Shown here piece after piece: positions 1-7,726 of a stretch of 14,983 nucleotides of DNA. The notes under the pieces are model-generated. The model was not told the DNA's origin and did no database searches. It worked only from the letters and a program-made list of their open reading frames with translations. The number at the start of each line of letters is the position of its first letter. The first letter of the stretch is position 1. Position numbers and translations under genes: made by a program. This stretch comes from JAJRPT01 sp964465945 (lineage in GTDB: Bacteria > Bacteroidota > Ignavibacteria > Kapaibacteriales > UBA2268), in NCBI GenBank assembly GCA_964465945.1, contig CAYXMM010000022.1:1-14983 (forward strand). The letters run 5' to 3'.

Positions 1-2745
1 TTTTGAGTTAACATATTCTGGATCCTCACTTTGATTTACTGCAGCGTTTTCTACTTTACCATATTGTAACCCTTGACCAAATTTAACTCCATAACCTGCA
101 CCAGTGATTAATTCAATCTCAACTCCACCTTTTATCATTGCTCTATTTTGTGCTGCTTTCCAGGTCATTGTAAATGTTTTGTTAATATCTTTGTTAAAGC
201 CAAGACCTACGATTGTTGTTGTGAAATCCCATGCTGGATCTCCAGCCATTGTATATTTAGCATCTGTCATTTCAAATGTAATATTTCCATTGACACCATA
301 AGTGTATAATGCTTTCATTGCATCATCTATTGTTTCAAAGTTTTTGGGTTTGCCACTATTCATTGTTCCTACTGTGAAGATTCCTTGCATTCCTTCTTCT
401 ACATCGAAGTAACCTACTAGCATATTGTTTCCAATTAATGTTGCTGCTGGGTCTTCAAATATACTTCCTATTCTTGCTTCGATTTTGTATCTGCCTGCTT
501 CTGTGATTGTTACATCTGGGAATTTTACATCTCTTGTGTTAAATCTTAAGCCTGCTGGTACTAATTCTACTACATAATCTTCAATTGTTGATACTATAGA
601 ACCATCTGACTCTCTTGTGATTACTATACTTGCATATACTTCTTGTGCCAAATCTTGTTGTCCGTAGTTCGCATATCTTACTACTGGTCTAAATGGTCTG
701 TTTACATATACTTTTTCTACGTCTGTTGCTGGTGCTTCTGTAGGGAATAAAATTTCTTTTACTGCTAAGTCATGTTGATATACGAATCTTATTACATATT
801 CATCTGCAATTTGCCAGCCATCCTCTTGACTTCCACCAAGTGGACGTGGGTAGTAATCGTTAAAGTGTGATTGGTCCTTATCTGCTGGTCCTTCTCCATC
901 TAAGTCGTATACTTCTACTACAACTGAGTAATCACCTACTACTTGTCCCTCAAATAATTTTGAGAATCTTACTGTGAATATATCATCTACTTTTAATGTT
1001 CCATAGTTTTGGTCATCATAAGTAAATTCTGATGTTTGTTTGATACCTTTTGTATTTGCATCAATACCTTTTATTGTATATCTTACTTTAAAGTCATTTA
1101 CTGGGTTTAAACCAATATTTTTAATATCTGCTACTACTTGTTTTTGCGAACGTAATATGTGTGTTTCATACCATGGATCATTAACTGGTTTTGGATCTTG
1201 GATTTTCATAACTGTTACGTCATAACTTGTTTTAATTGTAAAGTTATAGAATAATTCTTTTGCGCCTTCAACAGGAACATTGTTCTCAAAGAAATTCAAG
1301 ATTACTGAATACTCTCCTGATTGCGCTGTGAAGAATGAACCATCAGTCATAATTTGACCTAAAGCATTTTTCACAAACTGACCATTAGTTGAAGCATCAT
1401 ATTGTCCTGTATATCCTGCTTTCCAGTAGTATCTTTGAACATCGATCGTTCCATTTGGATTCATTGGGTCTGGAATTGTAACTGTTCTTTGTGGTAATGT
1501 GTTTTTATCAACTTTTATTCTTGTACCTCCAAGCGAGTTAGTAGCTTTATAAACAACAGTTTGACTTGGTCTTGGTCCAATTATTCTATATTCCATCTCT
1601 AATATATCTGATGGAGGTGTTGAAAATTCTACTTCAGGTTTTGTGAATTTTACTGTTGCTCCATTCGGCTGAAAAATTATTGGAATTCTTGTTTCGTCAT
1701 TATATTTTTCGTTTGCAAAAGTTAATGTACCTTCATTAGGGAAAGGTTTAACTTCTAATCCACCAAAAATAATATCAAAATCAACGATTTGACCATAATA
1801 ATCATAAGTATACATATAGCCACCGCCATCCCATTCATAGTATAACTGGTCAGGTCTTGGGAAATCGTAATAAAATAATCTTTTTAATCTCATTCTATTT
1901 GGTTTACCAATCACTACCCCATCAGCTGGAATGTCTAAGTCAACTTGATACTCTGTCCAATAGTGATAGTAATTTTTATATGTAAAATCATACATACCAC
2001 CATATAAATAACCTCTATAACAAGAGATTTCCGGACTCTCGTTTACCATCGTACCGATACAAGAGTAATCATTGTAATCTATATTATTACAGTATGCATA
2101 ATTTCTTGGATAATCTGCCCATCTATTTAATAATTCATCACCTTGATAGTCAAAGCTTTTATCATTATCTTTATCCCAATAAAAATATGTGTATACATTT
2201 GTATACCAATCATCATTTGCAACAAATTTTAATGTATATGTTTTACCTAATTTCAACTCAACTGGTTTCCAAGTTGCTCCTTGAACCGAACCAGGTTGAT
2301 TTGGATCTGCTTCTGTTCCAGGCAAACCGCCCCATCCGCCTTCACCAGCTGGTCCTTGAATATAAATATAAGGCGCAAACCAATCTGAACAATTATTATA
2401 ATTCCATTTCCACACAGGAGTTGGATTACCTTTTTCGTGAAATGCTATATAGTCTATTCTTGTATATGGCATATAAGAATAACTCTCATACCAATATCCC
2501 CAACCATATTTTGCGTAATTACATAACATATAGTTACCGGGATATAAGTCTTCATAACCCCAATTAGTACCATAATATAACTTGATATCATTTCCACCAT
2601 AAGGGTGTGGGTAAGGATTATCAGTATATTTTGGCACCCATTCATCACAAGATGGCTGACTATATAAAGAGTTACTTCCCATTACAAGAAATAGCATCAT
2701 TAATAATGCTTTACTTGTATTTTTTAGTATAGCTGATGTTTTCAT
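1..2745 (-). CDS. Large secreted multidomain surface protein, C-terminus beyond the window
   Basis: I translated this frame by hand: it stays open from the ATG at 2745 to the window edge (915 codons, no stop). A GGAG ribosome site lies at 2753-2756, 7 nt before the ATG. Residues 1-29 are a signal peptide ending LYS before Gln30. Residues about 31-270 are strikingly rich in Tyr and Trp. About 163-205 resembles a GEVED domain (YWDKDNDKSFDYQGDE, like the family's DWNxDGxFDxxGE). Two segments starting near 507 (YDVTVMKI) and 656 (HDLAVKEI) look like CARDB-type beta-sandwich modules. Near 786, GIFTVGTMNSGKPKNFETI followed by a GVNGNITFEM-like stretch matches the pattern that opens beta-helix regions in many Bacteroidota surface proteins. 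It is probably exported through the Sec system and then the T9SS, but the sorting domain would be off the left edge, so the T9SS route is inferred. Its specific function is unknown. Confidence 0.85.
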   Translation of the reverse strand, partial: MKTSAILKNTSKALLMMLFLVMGSNSLYSQPSCDEWVPKYTDNPYPHPYGGNDIKLYYGTNWGYEDLYPGNYMLCNYAKYGWGYWYESYSYMPYTRIDYIAFHEKGNPTPVWKWNYNNCSDWFAPYIYIQGPAGEGGWGGLPGTEADPNQPGSVQGATWKPVELKLGKTYTLKFVANDDWYTNVYTYFYWDKDNDKSFDYQGDELLNRWADYPRNYAYCNNIDYNDYSCIGTMVNESPEISCYRGYLYGGMYDFTYKNYYHYWTEYQVDLDIPADGVVIGKPNRMRLKRLFYYDFPRPDQLYYEWDGGGYMYTYDYYGQIVDFDIIFGGLEVKPFPNEGTLTFANEKYNDETRIPIIFQPNGATVKFTKPEVEFSTPPSDILEMEYRIIGPRPSQTVVYKATNSLGGTRIKVDKNTLPQRTVTIPDPMNPNGTIDVQRYYWKAGYTGQYDASTNGQFVKNALGQIMTDGSFFTAQSGEYSVILNFFENNVPVEGAKELFYNFTIKTSYDVTVMKIQDPKPVNDPWYETHILRSQKQVVADIKNIGLNPVNDFKVRYTIKGIDANTKGIKQTSEFTYDDQNYGTLKVDDIFTVRFSKLFEGQVVGDYSVVVEVYDLDGEGPADKDQSHFNDYYPRPLGGSQEDGWQIADEYVIRFVYQHDLAVKEILFPTEAPATDVEKVYVNRPFRPVVRYANYGQQDLAQEVYASIVITRESDGSIVSTIEDYVVELVPAGLRFNTRDVKFPDVTITEAGRYKIEARIGSIFEDPAATLIGNNMLVGYFDVEEGMQGIFTVGTMNSGKPKNFETIDDAMKALYTYGVNGNITFEMTDAKYTMAGDPAWDFTTTIVGLGFNKDINKTFTMTWKAAQNRAMIKGGVEIELITGAGYGVKFGQGLQYGKVENAAVNQSEDPEYVNSK

Positions 2746-3140
2746 CTAACTTCTCCAAATTTATAAATAATTAATTAATTCTTTTTCTTTCACAATAACA
2801 ATAATTTTTTAGTTTAGTTACATAAATATTAAAAATTTATTTTAATTACATTTATATTATTATAATTCAATAAATTACAAAATTTATTTCAATTTTTAAC
2901 AATTTATATTTTGTCATTCTTTAATTTTTTTTATCCTATTTTTTTTGCTTTTATAAAATAAAATATGAAATTGTTTTATTTTAAATAACAATTAACTTTT
3001 TAGAGGGCATTTTGTTACACTTATTTGAAAATTTTTTTTAAAAAAGTGAAATTTTTTTATAATTTAACCTTCGGAAGGTTTTATAAAACTTATTATATTT
3101 TTTATTTTAAAAACTCAGAAAGCGTGTTAAAGGTTACTTT
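2746..3140. other. AT-rich intergenic region of 395 bp
   Basis: This gap holds no gene that I can support. It is very rich in A and T, with long T runs around 3030-3060 and 2921-2947. It must contain the promoter of the surface-protein gene reading left from 2745, but I found no convincing TTTG/TAnnTTTG pair. The only clear structures are the hairpin at 3066-3080 and a weaker one at 3117-3142. I saw no tRNA or riboswitch-like structure. Confidence 0.6.
3066..3080. terminator. Short GC-containing hairpin between two minus-strand genes, possible terminator
   Basis: AACCTT (3066-3071), loop CGG and AAGGTT (3075-3080) form a perfect 6-bp stem 60 nt after the stop codon of the 974-residue protein. 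The T-rich tail (TTTTATAAAAC) is on the plus-strand side, so it is not a textbook terminator for the minus-strand transcript. A second candidate, AGAAAG/CTTTCT at 3117-3122 and 3137-3142, overlaps the stop codon and is followed on the minus strand by GAGTTTTT, but its loop is 14 nt. Confidence 0.3.
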
Positions 3141-6065
3141 CTATTTTCTCACAAAAACAGGATAAATCTCAGTATAACCCTTGTCTGTTGAGAGTTTGAT
3201 GTAGTATAACCCATTAGCAGAGAGCGAACCATCGGCTATCCTCCCATCCCAATGGTCAGTATAAGCATACCCAGTTTTTCGGAAAGCATTTTTAACTGGC
3301 TCAGCAAGTATTCTATTAGTTTGGTCTATTATCGAAATCGTAACATTTGCATCCTCTGGAACTTTATATACAATTTCAAGTTCCTGAAATGGAGGTCTAA
3401 ATGGATTAGGTGCGACGATTTGTATATTGCTTATTTTATTTCCACTTACTATAGTATCTGTTCTCACACACGAAGCTTCGCAACATGCCCTTAATATAAC
3501 TGAATCAGGCAAATTGATTGGAATACTCCAAGTATATTTCCCTTCAAGATACCCAACCTTTTCAATAAAATTATACGAATTTCCACCATCAATCGAAAAC
3601 GACAAAATTAAACTATCACAAGTATAATCTTTTATCGGCGAAGGTATCCAAGACAAAAACTTACTTGGGTCTGCGGTTGGCAATGTATCAACGCTCAAAT
3701 TAAATCTATATGGTCTCACAAGGGTTGTAAATGATTGCGATTCAATAACCAAATCGTATTTATAACTCAATATTCTATATGAAATAGTAGAATCAATATC
3801 CGCGCTATCACAAGAAAAAATATTTACACAAGGTACTTCTGAACTCAAAGTAAACGTAGGACTTGATTGCAAAGTATCCAATAACAATCTTGTCCAATCA
3901 TTCAAACTCGTCTTATATTGAACTTCAAGAGAATCATAGCAATAAGTAACACCAAAAAAGTCTATTGCGTCACCAACACGATACTCAGAAGAAATCAAAG
4001 TTGTATCAAGTGTTATTGTATTACTGCTAATAGTTACAGTTCCTGAATAATCATATATCGCTTGATTAATTTTATTACGAACTAAAAACCTACCTGTCCG
4101 ACCTGCAAAAGTGCTATCTACTTGAATAGAATATGTTAACGTATCTTTATTATTTGCAAGCGTATCGGCTATCAACTTCATACTTGCTATTGAGCCAGTC
4201 GTATCAGCTAAATCTCGGAAATAAATCTCAACTTTTGAATCATCTATCACAAGATTCCTCCATTTAATTGAAATTGAATCCCCAACACATAATTCTCCTG
4301 CTAATGTTGTCGGTTCTATCACATCAATAACATCAGTAAGTGAAGAACCTATTACATAAGTTTTATTGAATGTTGTAACAATAATATCATTCTTCCCATC
4401 ACCTTCTAAGTCTGCAATAGTAGCAAATGATATAATTTCCCCCGGAAAATCTTGTACAAATAACGTATCAAATCTATTCCCAAGTTGAAATTCCATAGAT
4501 TCATAATCTCTTAACTGCAAAAGCATTATAGATGAATTATTTACAATTAGAATTTCATCTTTTTGATTTGATGCACCATCGAAGTCATTAATTGCGGCTA
4601 TCCAACCATTTATTCTTTGAGAACAAACAGTATCAAATGGACTTAAAAATCTATTTGGAGGAGAAGTTTTAGGAACTGCTGTATTACCAATAAATTTTAA
4701 AACTGAAATTCTTGAATTTGCAAAAGCAAAATCCCTTGTTGTTTGAGAAACAATTATCTCATTACCGGGATTATTTGGATAATATGGTAGTAATTGATTA
4801 CCTGATGTTCCATCTAAATTCCCAGTCGCAACTGACCAGTAATGATTTTTTCCACCTTTGAATGTTGGAATAATATCAGCACTTGAAGTTAAAATCGGGT
4901 CGCCACTTTTCTCAAATAAATGCAATCTCGCATCTCCTTCCGAACCATCAATTCCATTATATTGTTCTGAAATAAGAATATATGTATCAAAAATACTTGC
5001 TTCTGGATTCCAAAGCTCTACATAATAATTTCTAATTTTTGGTCTTTTCCCATTTACATCTTGGTCTAACGGAAAGCCAAGACCATTTGTAAATATCTCC
5101 GGTCCAGTAATATCAATTCCATACAAATAAGGAGTTTTTGAATTAGTCTCAAACGAAGGAGCAATTGAATTAACATCTATATTAAACTTATCCTCTGGAA
5201 AGTTAGGTAATAAGACATTAATTAAATTGTTATACTTGCTTAAAGATGGCTGAGCAAAATTAACTTCCGGTGCCATTGTCAAGATATTATTTAGTTCATA
5301 TCCAATATCAGTCAATGGAAAATTAGAAAGTTCAATACTTGCATCAAATTGAAAAACACCCCTATAATATGGTGGCGGTGTAGAAGGATCATAATTAGGA
5401 TCTACTTTCGGGTCAGCAGTATTAACTTGCGCATAAATAGTAAAATTTCCATTCTTTTGATAACCGAAGAATGGCTTTATAGATGCTGAAAAATTAGGAG
5501 CAACATCTCGCATATCTATTGCTAATCTTTTAATTATCCTTGGCTCATCAAAAATAGGATTGAAACCCGCTAAATATGTTAAAGCCAAAGTATCTGGTAA
5601 ATCAGGCATATTTGCTCTTGAAGTCTCAATAGTTTCCAAACCCATTATCACATTTGATTGAACTGATGCTAAATAATCTGTTTGAAGAGTATCAAAAAGC
5701 ACAGAAACTCCACTAACAAAATCCGGTAATTCCGCTAACGTATGTGTTTTATTCTGAGCATCGAGAACTACAAGCTTATCCCCAACCACAGCAACTATTT
5801 CATTTGGAGCAAAACTAAAAGAAGGGAAAAGTCGCTCATTTCTAATAACATTCCCAATTAATGGCTTAACATCTCCTGAAATGGCTAAATTCGACCACTT
5901 AATTCCAATTGAATCTAAATTTTGAGGTAAAGATTTGGTAGCAATAAATTTCGTTGCAGACAAATTCCCATCAGGATAAAGCCAATTAGCTGGGCTGGCA
6001 TTGGTGCTTTGTCCGAATACTTCAAGCGAAAACAAAAATATGGTTAAAATTATTATAATTTTCAT
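3141..6065 (-). CDS. Secreted FG-GAP-repeat-like protein with FlgD-like T9SS C-terminal domain
   Basis: This is a 974-residue extracellular protein. Residues 1-18 form a signal peptide (hydrophobic run, then EVFG before Gln19). Acidic FG-GAP/VCBS-like repeats, which usually bind calcium and form beta-propeller blades, are visible near 412 (NLDGTSGN...NEIIV), 495 (DFDGASNQKDEILIV) and 555 (DLEGDGKNDIIV). The part from about 590 to 870 is beta-rich with several Cys and looks like stacked Ig-type domains. Residues 881-974 form a FlgD-like C-terminal domain (VAPNPFRP, then HWDGR, then NGLYYIKL, ending VFVRK), the tail type used as a T9SS sorting signal in Ignavibacteria and Kapabacteria relatives. 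The start is fixed by the signal peptide. There is no clear Shine-Dalgarno sequence. It begins 38 nt after dtd on the same strand, so co-transcription is likely. Ligand or role unknown. Confidence 0.85.
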   Translation of the reverse strand: MKIIIILTIFLFSLEVFGQSTNASPANWLYPDGNLSATKFIATKSLPQNLDSIGIKWSNLAISGDVKPLIGNVIRNERLFPSFSFAPNEIVAVVGDKLVVLDAQNKTHTLAELPDFVSGVSVLFDTLQTDYLASVQSNVIMGLETIETSRANMPDLPDTLALTYLAGFNPIFDEPRIIKRLAIDMRDVAPNFSASIKPFFGYQKNGNFTIYAQVNTADPKVDPNYDPSTPPPYYRGVFQFDASIELSNFPLTDIGYELNNILTMAPEVNFAQPSLSKYNNLINVLLPNFPEDKFNIDVNSIAPSFETNSKTPYLYGIDITGPEIFTNGLGFPLDQDVNGKRPKIRNYYVELWNPEASIFDTYILISEQYNGIDGSEGDARLHLFEKSGDPILTSSADIIPTFKGGKNHYWSVATGNLDGTSGNQLLPYYPNNPGNEIIVSQTTRDFAFANSRISVLKFIGNTAVPKTSPPNRFLSPFDTVCSQRINGWIAAINDFDGASNQKDEILIVNNSSIMLLQLRDYESMEFQLGNRFDTLFVQDFPGEIISFATIADLEGDGKNDIIVTTFNKTYVIGSSLTDVIDVIEPTTLAGELCVGDSISIKWRNLVIDDSKVEIYFRDLADTTGSIASMKLIADTLANNKDTLTYSIQVDSTFAGRTGRFLVRNKINQAIYDYSGTVTISSNTITLDTTLISSEYRVGDAIDFFGVTYCYDSLEVQYKTSLNDWTRLLLDTLQSSPTFTLSSEVPCVNIFSCDSADIDSTISYRILSYKYDLVIESQSFTTLVRPYRFNLSVDTLPTADPSKFLSWIPSPIKDYTCDSLILSFSIDGGNSYNFIEKVGYLEGKYTWSIPINLPDSVILRACCEASCVRTDTIVSGNKISNIQIVAPNPFRPPFQELEIVYKVPEDANVTISIIDQTNRILAEPVKNAFRKTGYAYTDHWDGRIADGSLSANGLYYIKLSTDKGYTEIYPVFVRK

Positions 6066-6103
6066 AGTTTAAATTCTATCATATTTTGTGCCAATATTAA
6101 TTA

Positions 6104-6559
6104 TTAATTTCCTATCTCTTTCTGAATAATTAAATTGACAGGTCCATCATTAATACTATGAACCTCCATCATCGCTTGAAATTGTCCCTCCTGAACATTT
6201 AATATAGTTGAACTTCTGAGCTTCAACATAAACCTCTCATAAATAGCTCTCGCAATATCTGGCTTAGCTGCTTCCGTATAACTCGGTCTTGTTCCTTTCT
6301 TCCCATCTCCATATAAAGTAAAATTCGATACAATCATTAAATCTCCTTTAATATTTTCAATCGATAGATTCATTTTTCCTTCGTTATCTTCAAATATTCT
6401 TTGAGAAAGAAGTTTTTGTATCATTATTTCATCAATTTTTGGATTATTATCATATTGTGAAATTCCTAAATAACATAAAATCCCAGAATTTATTCTTGAA
6501 TATATTTTCTTATCAATATAAAGCTCGGCTGATTTAACTCGTTGTATTAATAGTTTCAT
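6104..6559 (-). CDS. dtd: D-aminoacyl-tRNA deacylase
   Basis: This 151-residue protein is full length for the DTD family. The family hydrolyses D-amino acids (and mischarged glycine) from tRNA in the cytoplasm, a chiral proofreading step after aminoacylation. Family landmarks are the start MKLLIQRVKSAELYID, the KKGTRPSY loop (87-94), the SNFTL motif (78-82) and NDGPVN (137-142), which includes the conserved Gly-Pro pair. Three motif positions differ from the usual form: SQFTL is SNFTL, the GxFGAxM segment reads GQFQAMM (125-131), and NxGPVT ends in Asn instead of Thr. The active-site Gly-Pro and the Thr of FTL are kept, so the enzyme is probably functional. There is no clear ribosome site, and the gene leads the unit that includes the downstream FG-GAP protein. 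Confidence 0.93.
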   Translation of the reverse strand: MKLLIQRVKSAELYIDKKIYSRINSGILCYLGISQYDNNPKIDEIMIQKLLSQRIFEDNEGKMNLSIENIKGDLMIVSNFTLYGDGKKGTRPSYTEAAKPDIARAIYERFMLKLRSSTILNVQEGQFQAMMEVHSINDGPVNLIIQKEIGN

Positions 6560-6587
6560 AATTAGTTACAAAATAAAATTATATTAT

Positions 6588-6618
6588 TTTGCATATTAAG
6601 AAAAAATACTTTAATTTG
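6588..6618 (+). promoter_or_regulatory. Candidate Bacteroidota-type promoter for the 355-residue protein and PorE-like gene
   Basis: TTTG at 6588-6591 is followed, after 19 nt, by TTAATTTG at 6611-6618. That is one mismatch from the Bacteroidota TAnnTTTG element at about the normal spacing. Transcription would start near 6624, giving a leader of about 30 nt that carries the AGGA at 6641-6644. The 93-bp gap must also hold the dtd promoter on the other strand, for which I see no clear match. AT-rich sequence makes chance matches common. Confidence 0.3.
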
Positions 6619-6652
6619 AAACTTATATTTTTTATTTTTTAGGAATAAAAAA

Positions 6653-7720
6653 ATGTTTTTGACAGCAGATTTACGAATTGACCCATCACAGATAACTGTG
6701 ATTAAACGAATTAGCAATGCTAATATGCTATATAGGTTATATGATATACTTACTGTTAACACAGCAAGCCAAAAGGTAGAACAGGAAACTTTCACTGCAA
6801 TTTCTATTCTCAATCAAATTCAAATGGGCTTAGTAAAATTAGGCGTAGATAATGTAGTCAGAATCAATGTCGATAACTACGACTACTTTTATGACACTGA
6901 AGCTAAAAAGCATGATTTGTATGAGGCATTTCTTGCAATTGAAAAGCAACTGCACCCCTTAGAATCACAAAGATTTAACCTTTTAGAACTTGTTATCGAA
7001 CATGAGCGAAATGATATTAAATATTTAATTGATATTAAAGTTAAAAGAAAACATAAAATTGGCGAATACCCTATTGAAATAAAAGTAAATGGTGCATTTG
7101 AAGACCTAGTGCTAGAAGCAGACGAAAGCTTGAATAATTTGAAAATGAAATTAAAAACAATCTTCGAAAGCCAAAAAAGTTATGAAGTCTATTTAAAAGA
7201 AAAAGAAGTCAAATTCCAATCCTTTGTAAATGAATTTGAAAGAACTTTAAGCAGTTTTATAAAAGTTGATGGAATTAAATTAGACTTTGTAAATAAAATT
7301 GTCAGACCAAGAATCTTAATTGAAGGTAGAAGAGAAATTAGAGAAAACAAACACTCTGACCCATTTTTTCAAGGTTTCCCAGGCATTTATAAATATATGA
7401 CATATTCACTTTACTGGGGAACGTGTTGCTCTAATAATAATATTCACATAAAAGAATTTACTTTATGTGATGACTTTGGTAAAGATATATTAGCAGTTGG
7501 CTCTATTGGTTTTAATTCCGGTGAATTTGATATATTAAAACCACAAACAAAATTTGATACCTCTTCAATTTCCGACTTAATAGTATACGACGATGGTGAT
7601 TTAAATGAAGTTAGAGAAGACCACAGACATCGTCAATTTGAAAACGACGAAGAAGTCCTAACTAATTATGTTAGTTTTAATTTAACATTTGAAGAAGATG
7701 ATATCGCTTTCGGAAAGTAA
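6653..7720 (+). CDS. Unrecognised 355-residue cytoplasmic protein, first gene of the PorE-like unit
   Basis: I do not recognise this family. The ATG has an AGGA ribosome site at 6641-6644 with an 8-nt spacer. There is no signal peptide or membrane segment, so it is probably cytoplasmic. The first 60 residues look helical. Residues about 110-160 look like alternating strands (KYLIDIKVKRKHKIGEYPIE), and about 160-225 is charged and likely helical, perhaps a short coiled coil. A Cys-Cys pair (258-259) and Cys272 sit in an aromatic segment, but without a recognisable metal-binding pattern. The C-terminal 40 residues are strongly acidic. The stop codon is only 6 nt from the next start, and the ribosome site of the PorE-like gene (GGAAAG, 7712-7717) lies inside the end of this gene, so the two are almost certainly co-transcribed. 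A role linked to secretion or the cell envelope is inferred from position only. Confidence 0.8.
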   Translation: MFLTADLRIDPSQITVIKRISNANMLYRLYDILTVNTASQKVEQETFTAISILNQIQMGLVKLGVDNVVRINVDNYDYFYDTEAKKHDLYEAFLAIEKQLHPLESQRFNLLELVIEHERNDIKYLIDIKVKRKHKIGEYPIEIKVNGAFEDLVLEADESLNNLKMKLKTIFESQKSYEVYLKEKEVKFQSFVNEFERTLSSFIKVDGIKLDFVNKIVRPRILIEGRREIRENKHSDPFFQGFPGIYKYMTYSLYWGTCCSNNNIHIKEFTLCDDFGKDILAVGSIGFNSGEFDILKPQTKFDTSSISDLIVYDDGDLNEVREDHRHRQFENDEEVLTNYVSFNLTFEEDDIAFGK

Positions 7721-7726
7721 TATGCT

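Noticed and set aside
2094..2567. 157-codon plus-strand reading frame
   Set aside because: It is antisense to the large surface protein. Its His/Asn/Leu/Tyr-rich product is the mirror of the Tyr/Trp/Asn-rich coding strand, and it has no ribosome site.
2746..3000. Promoter of the large surface protein
   Set aside because: ATAAATTTTG on the minus strand (near 2878) has the wrong internal spacing for TAnnTTTG, and its -33 partner is poorly placed. In sequence this AT-rich, such matches are expected by chance.
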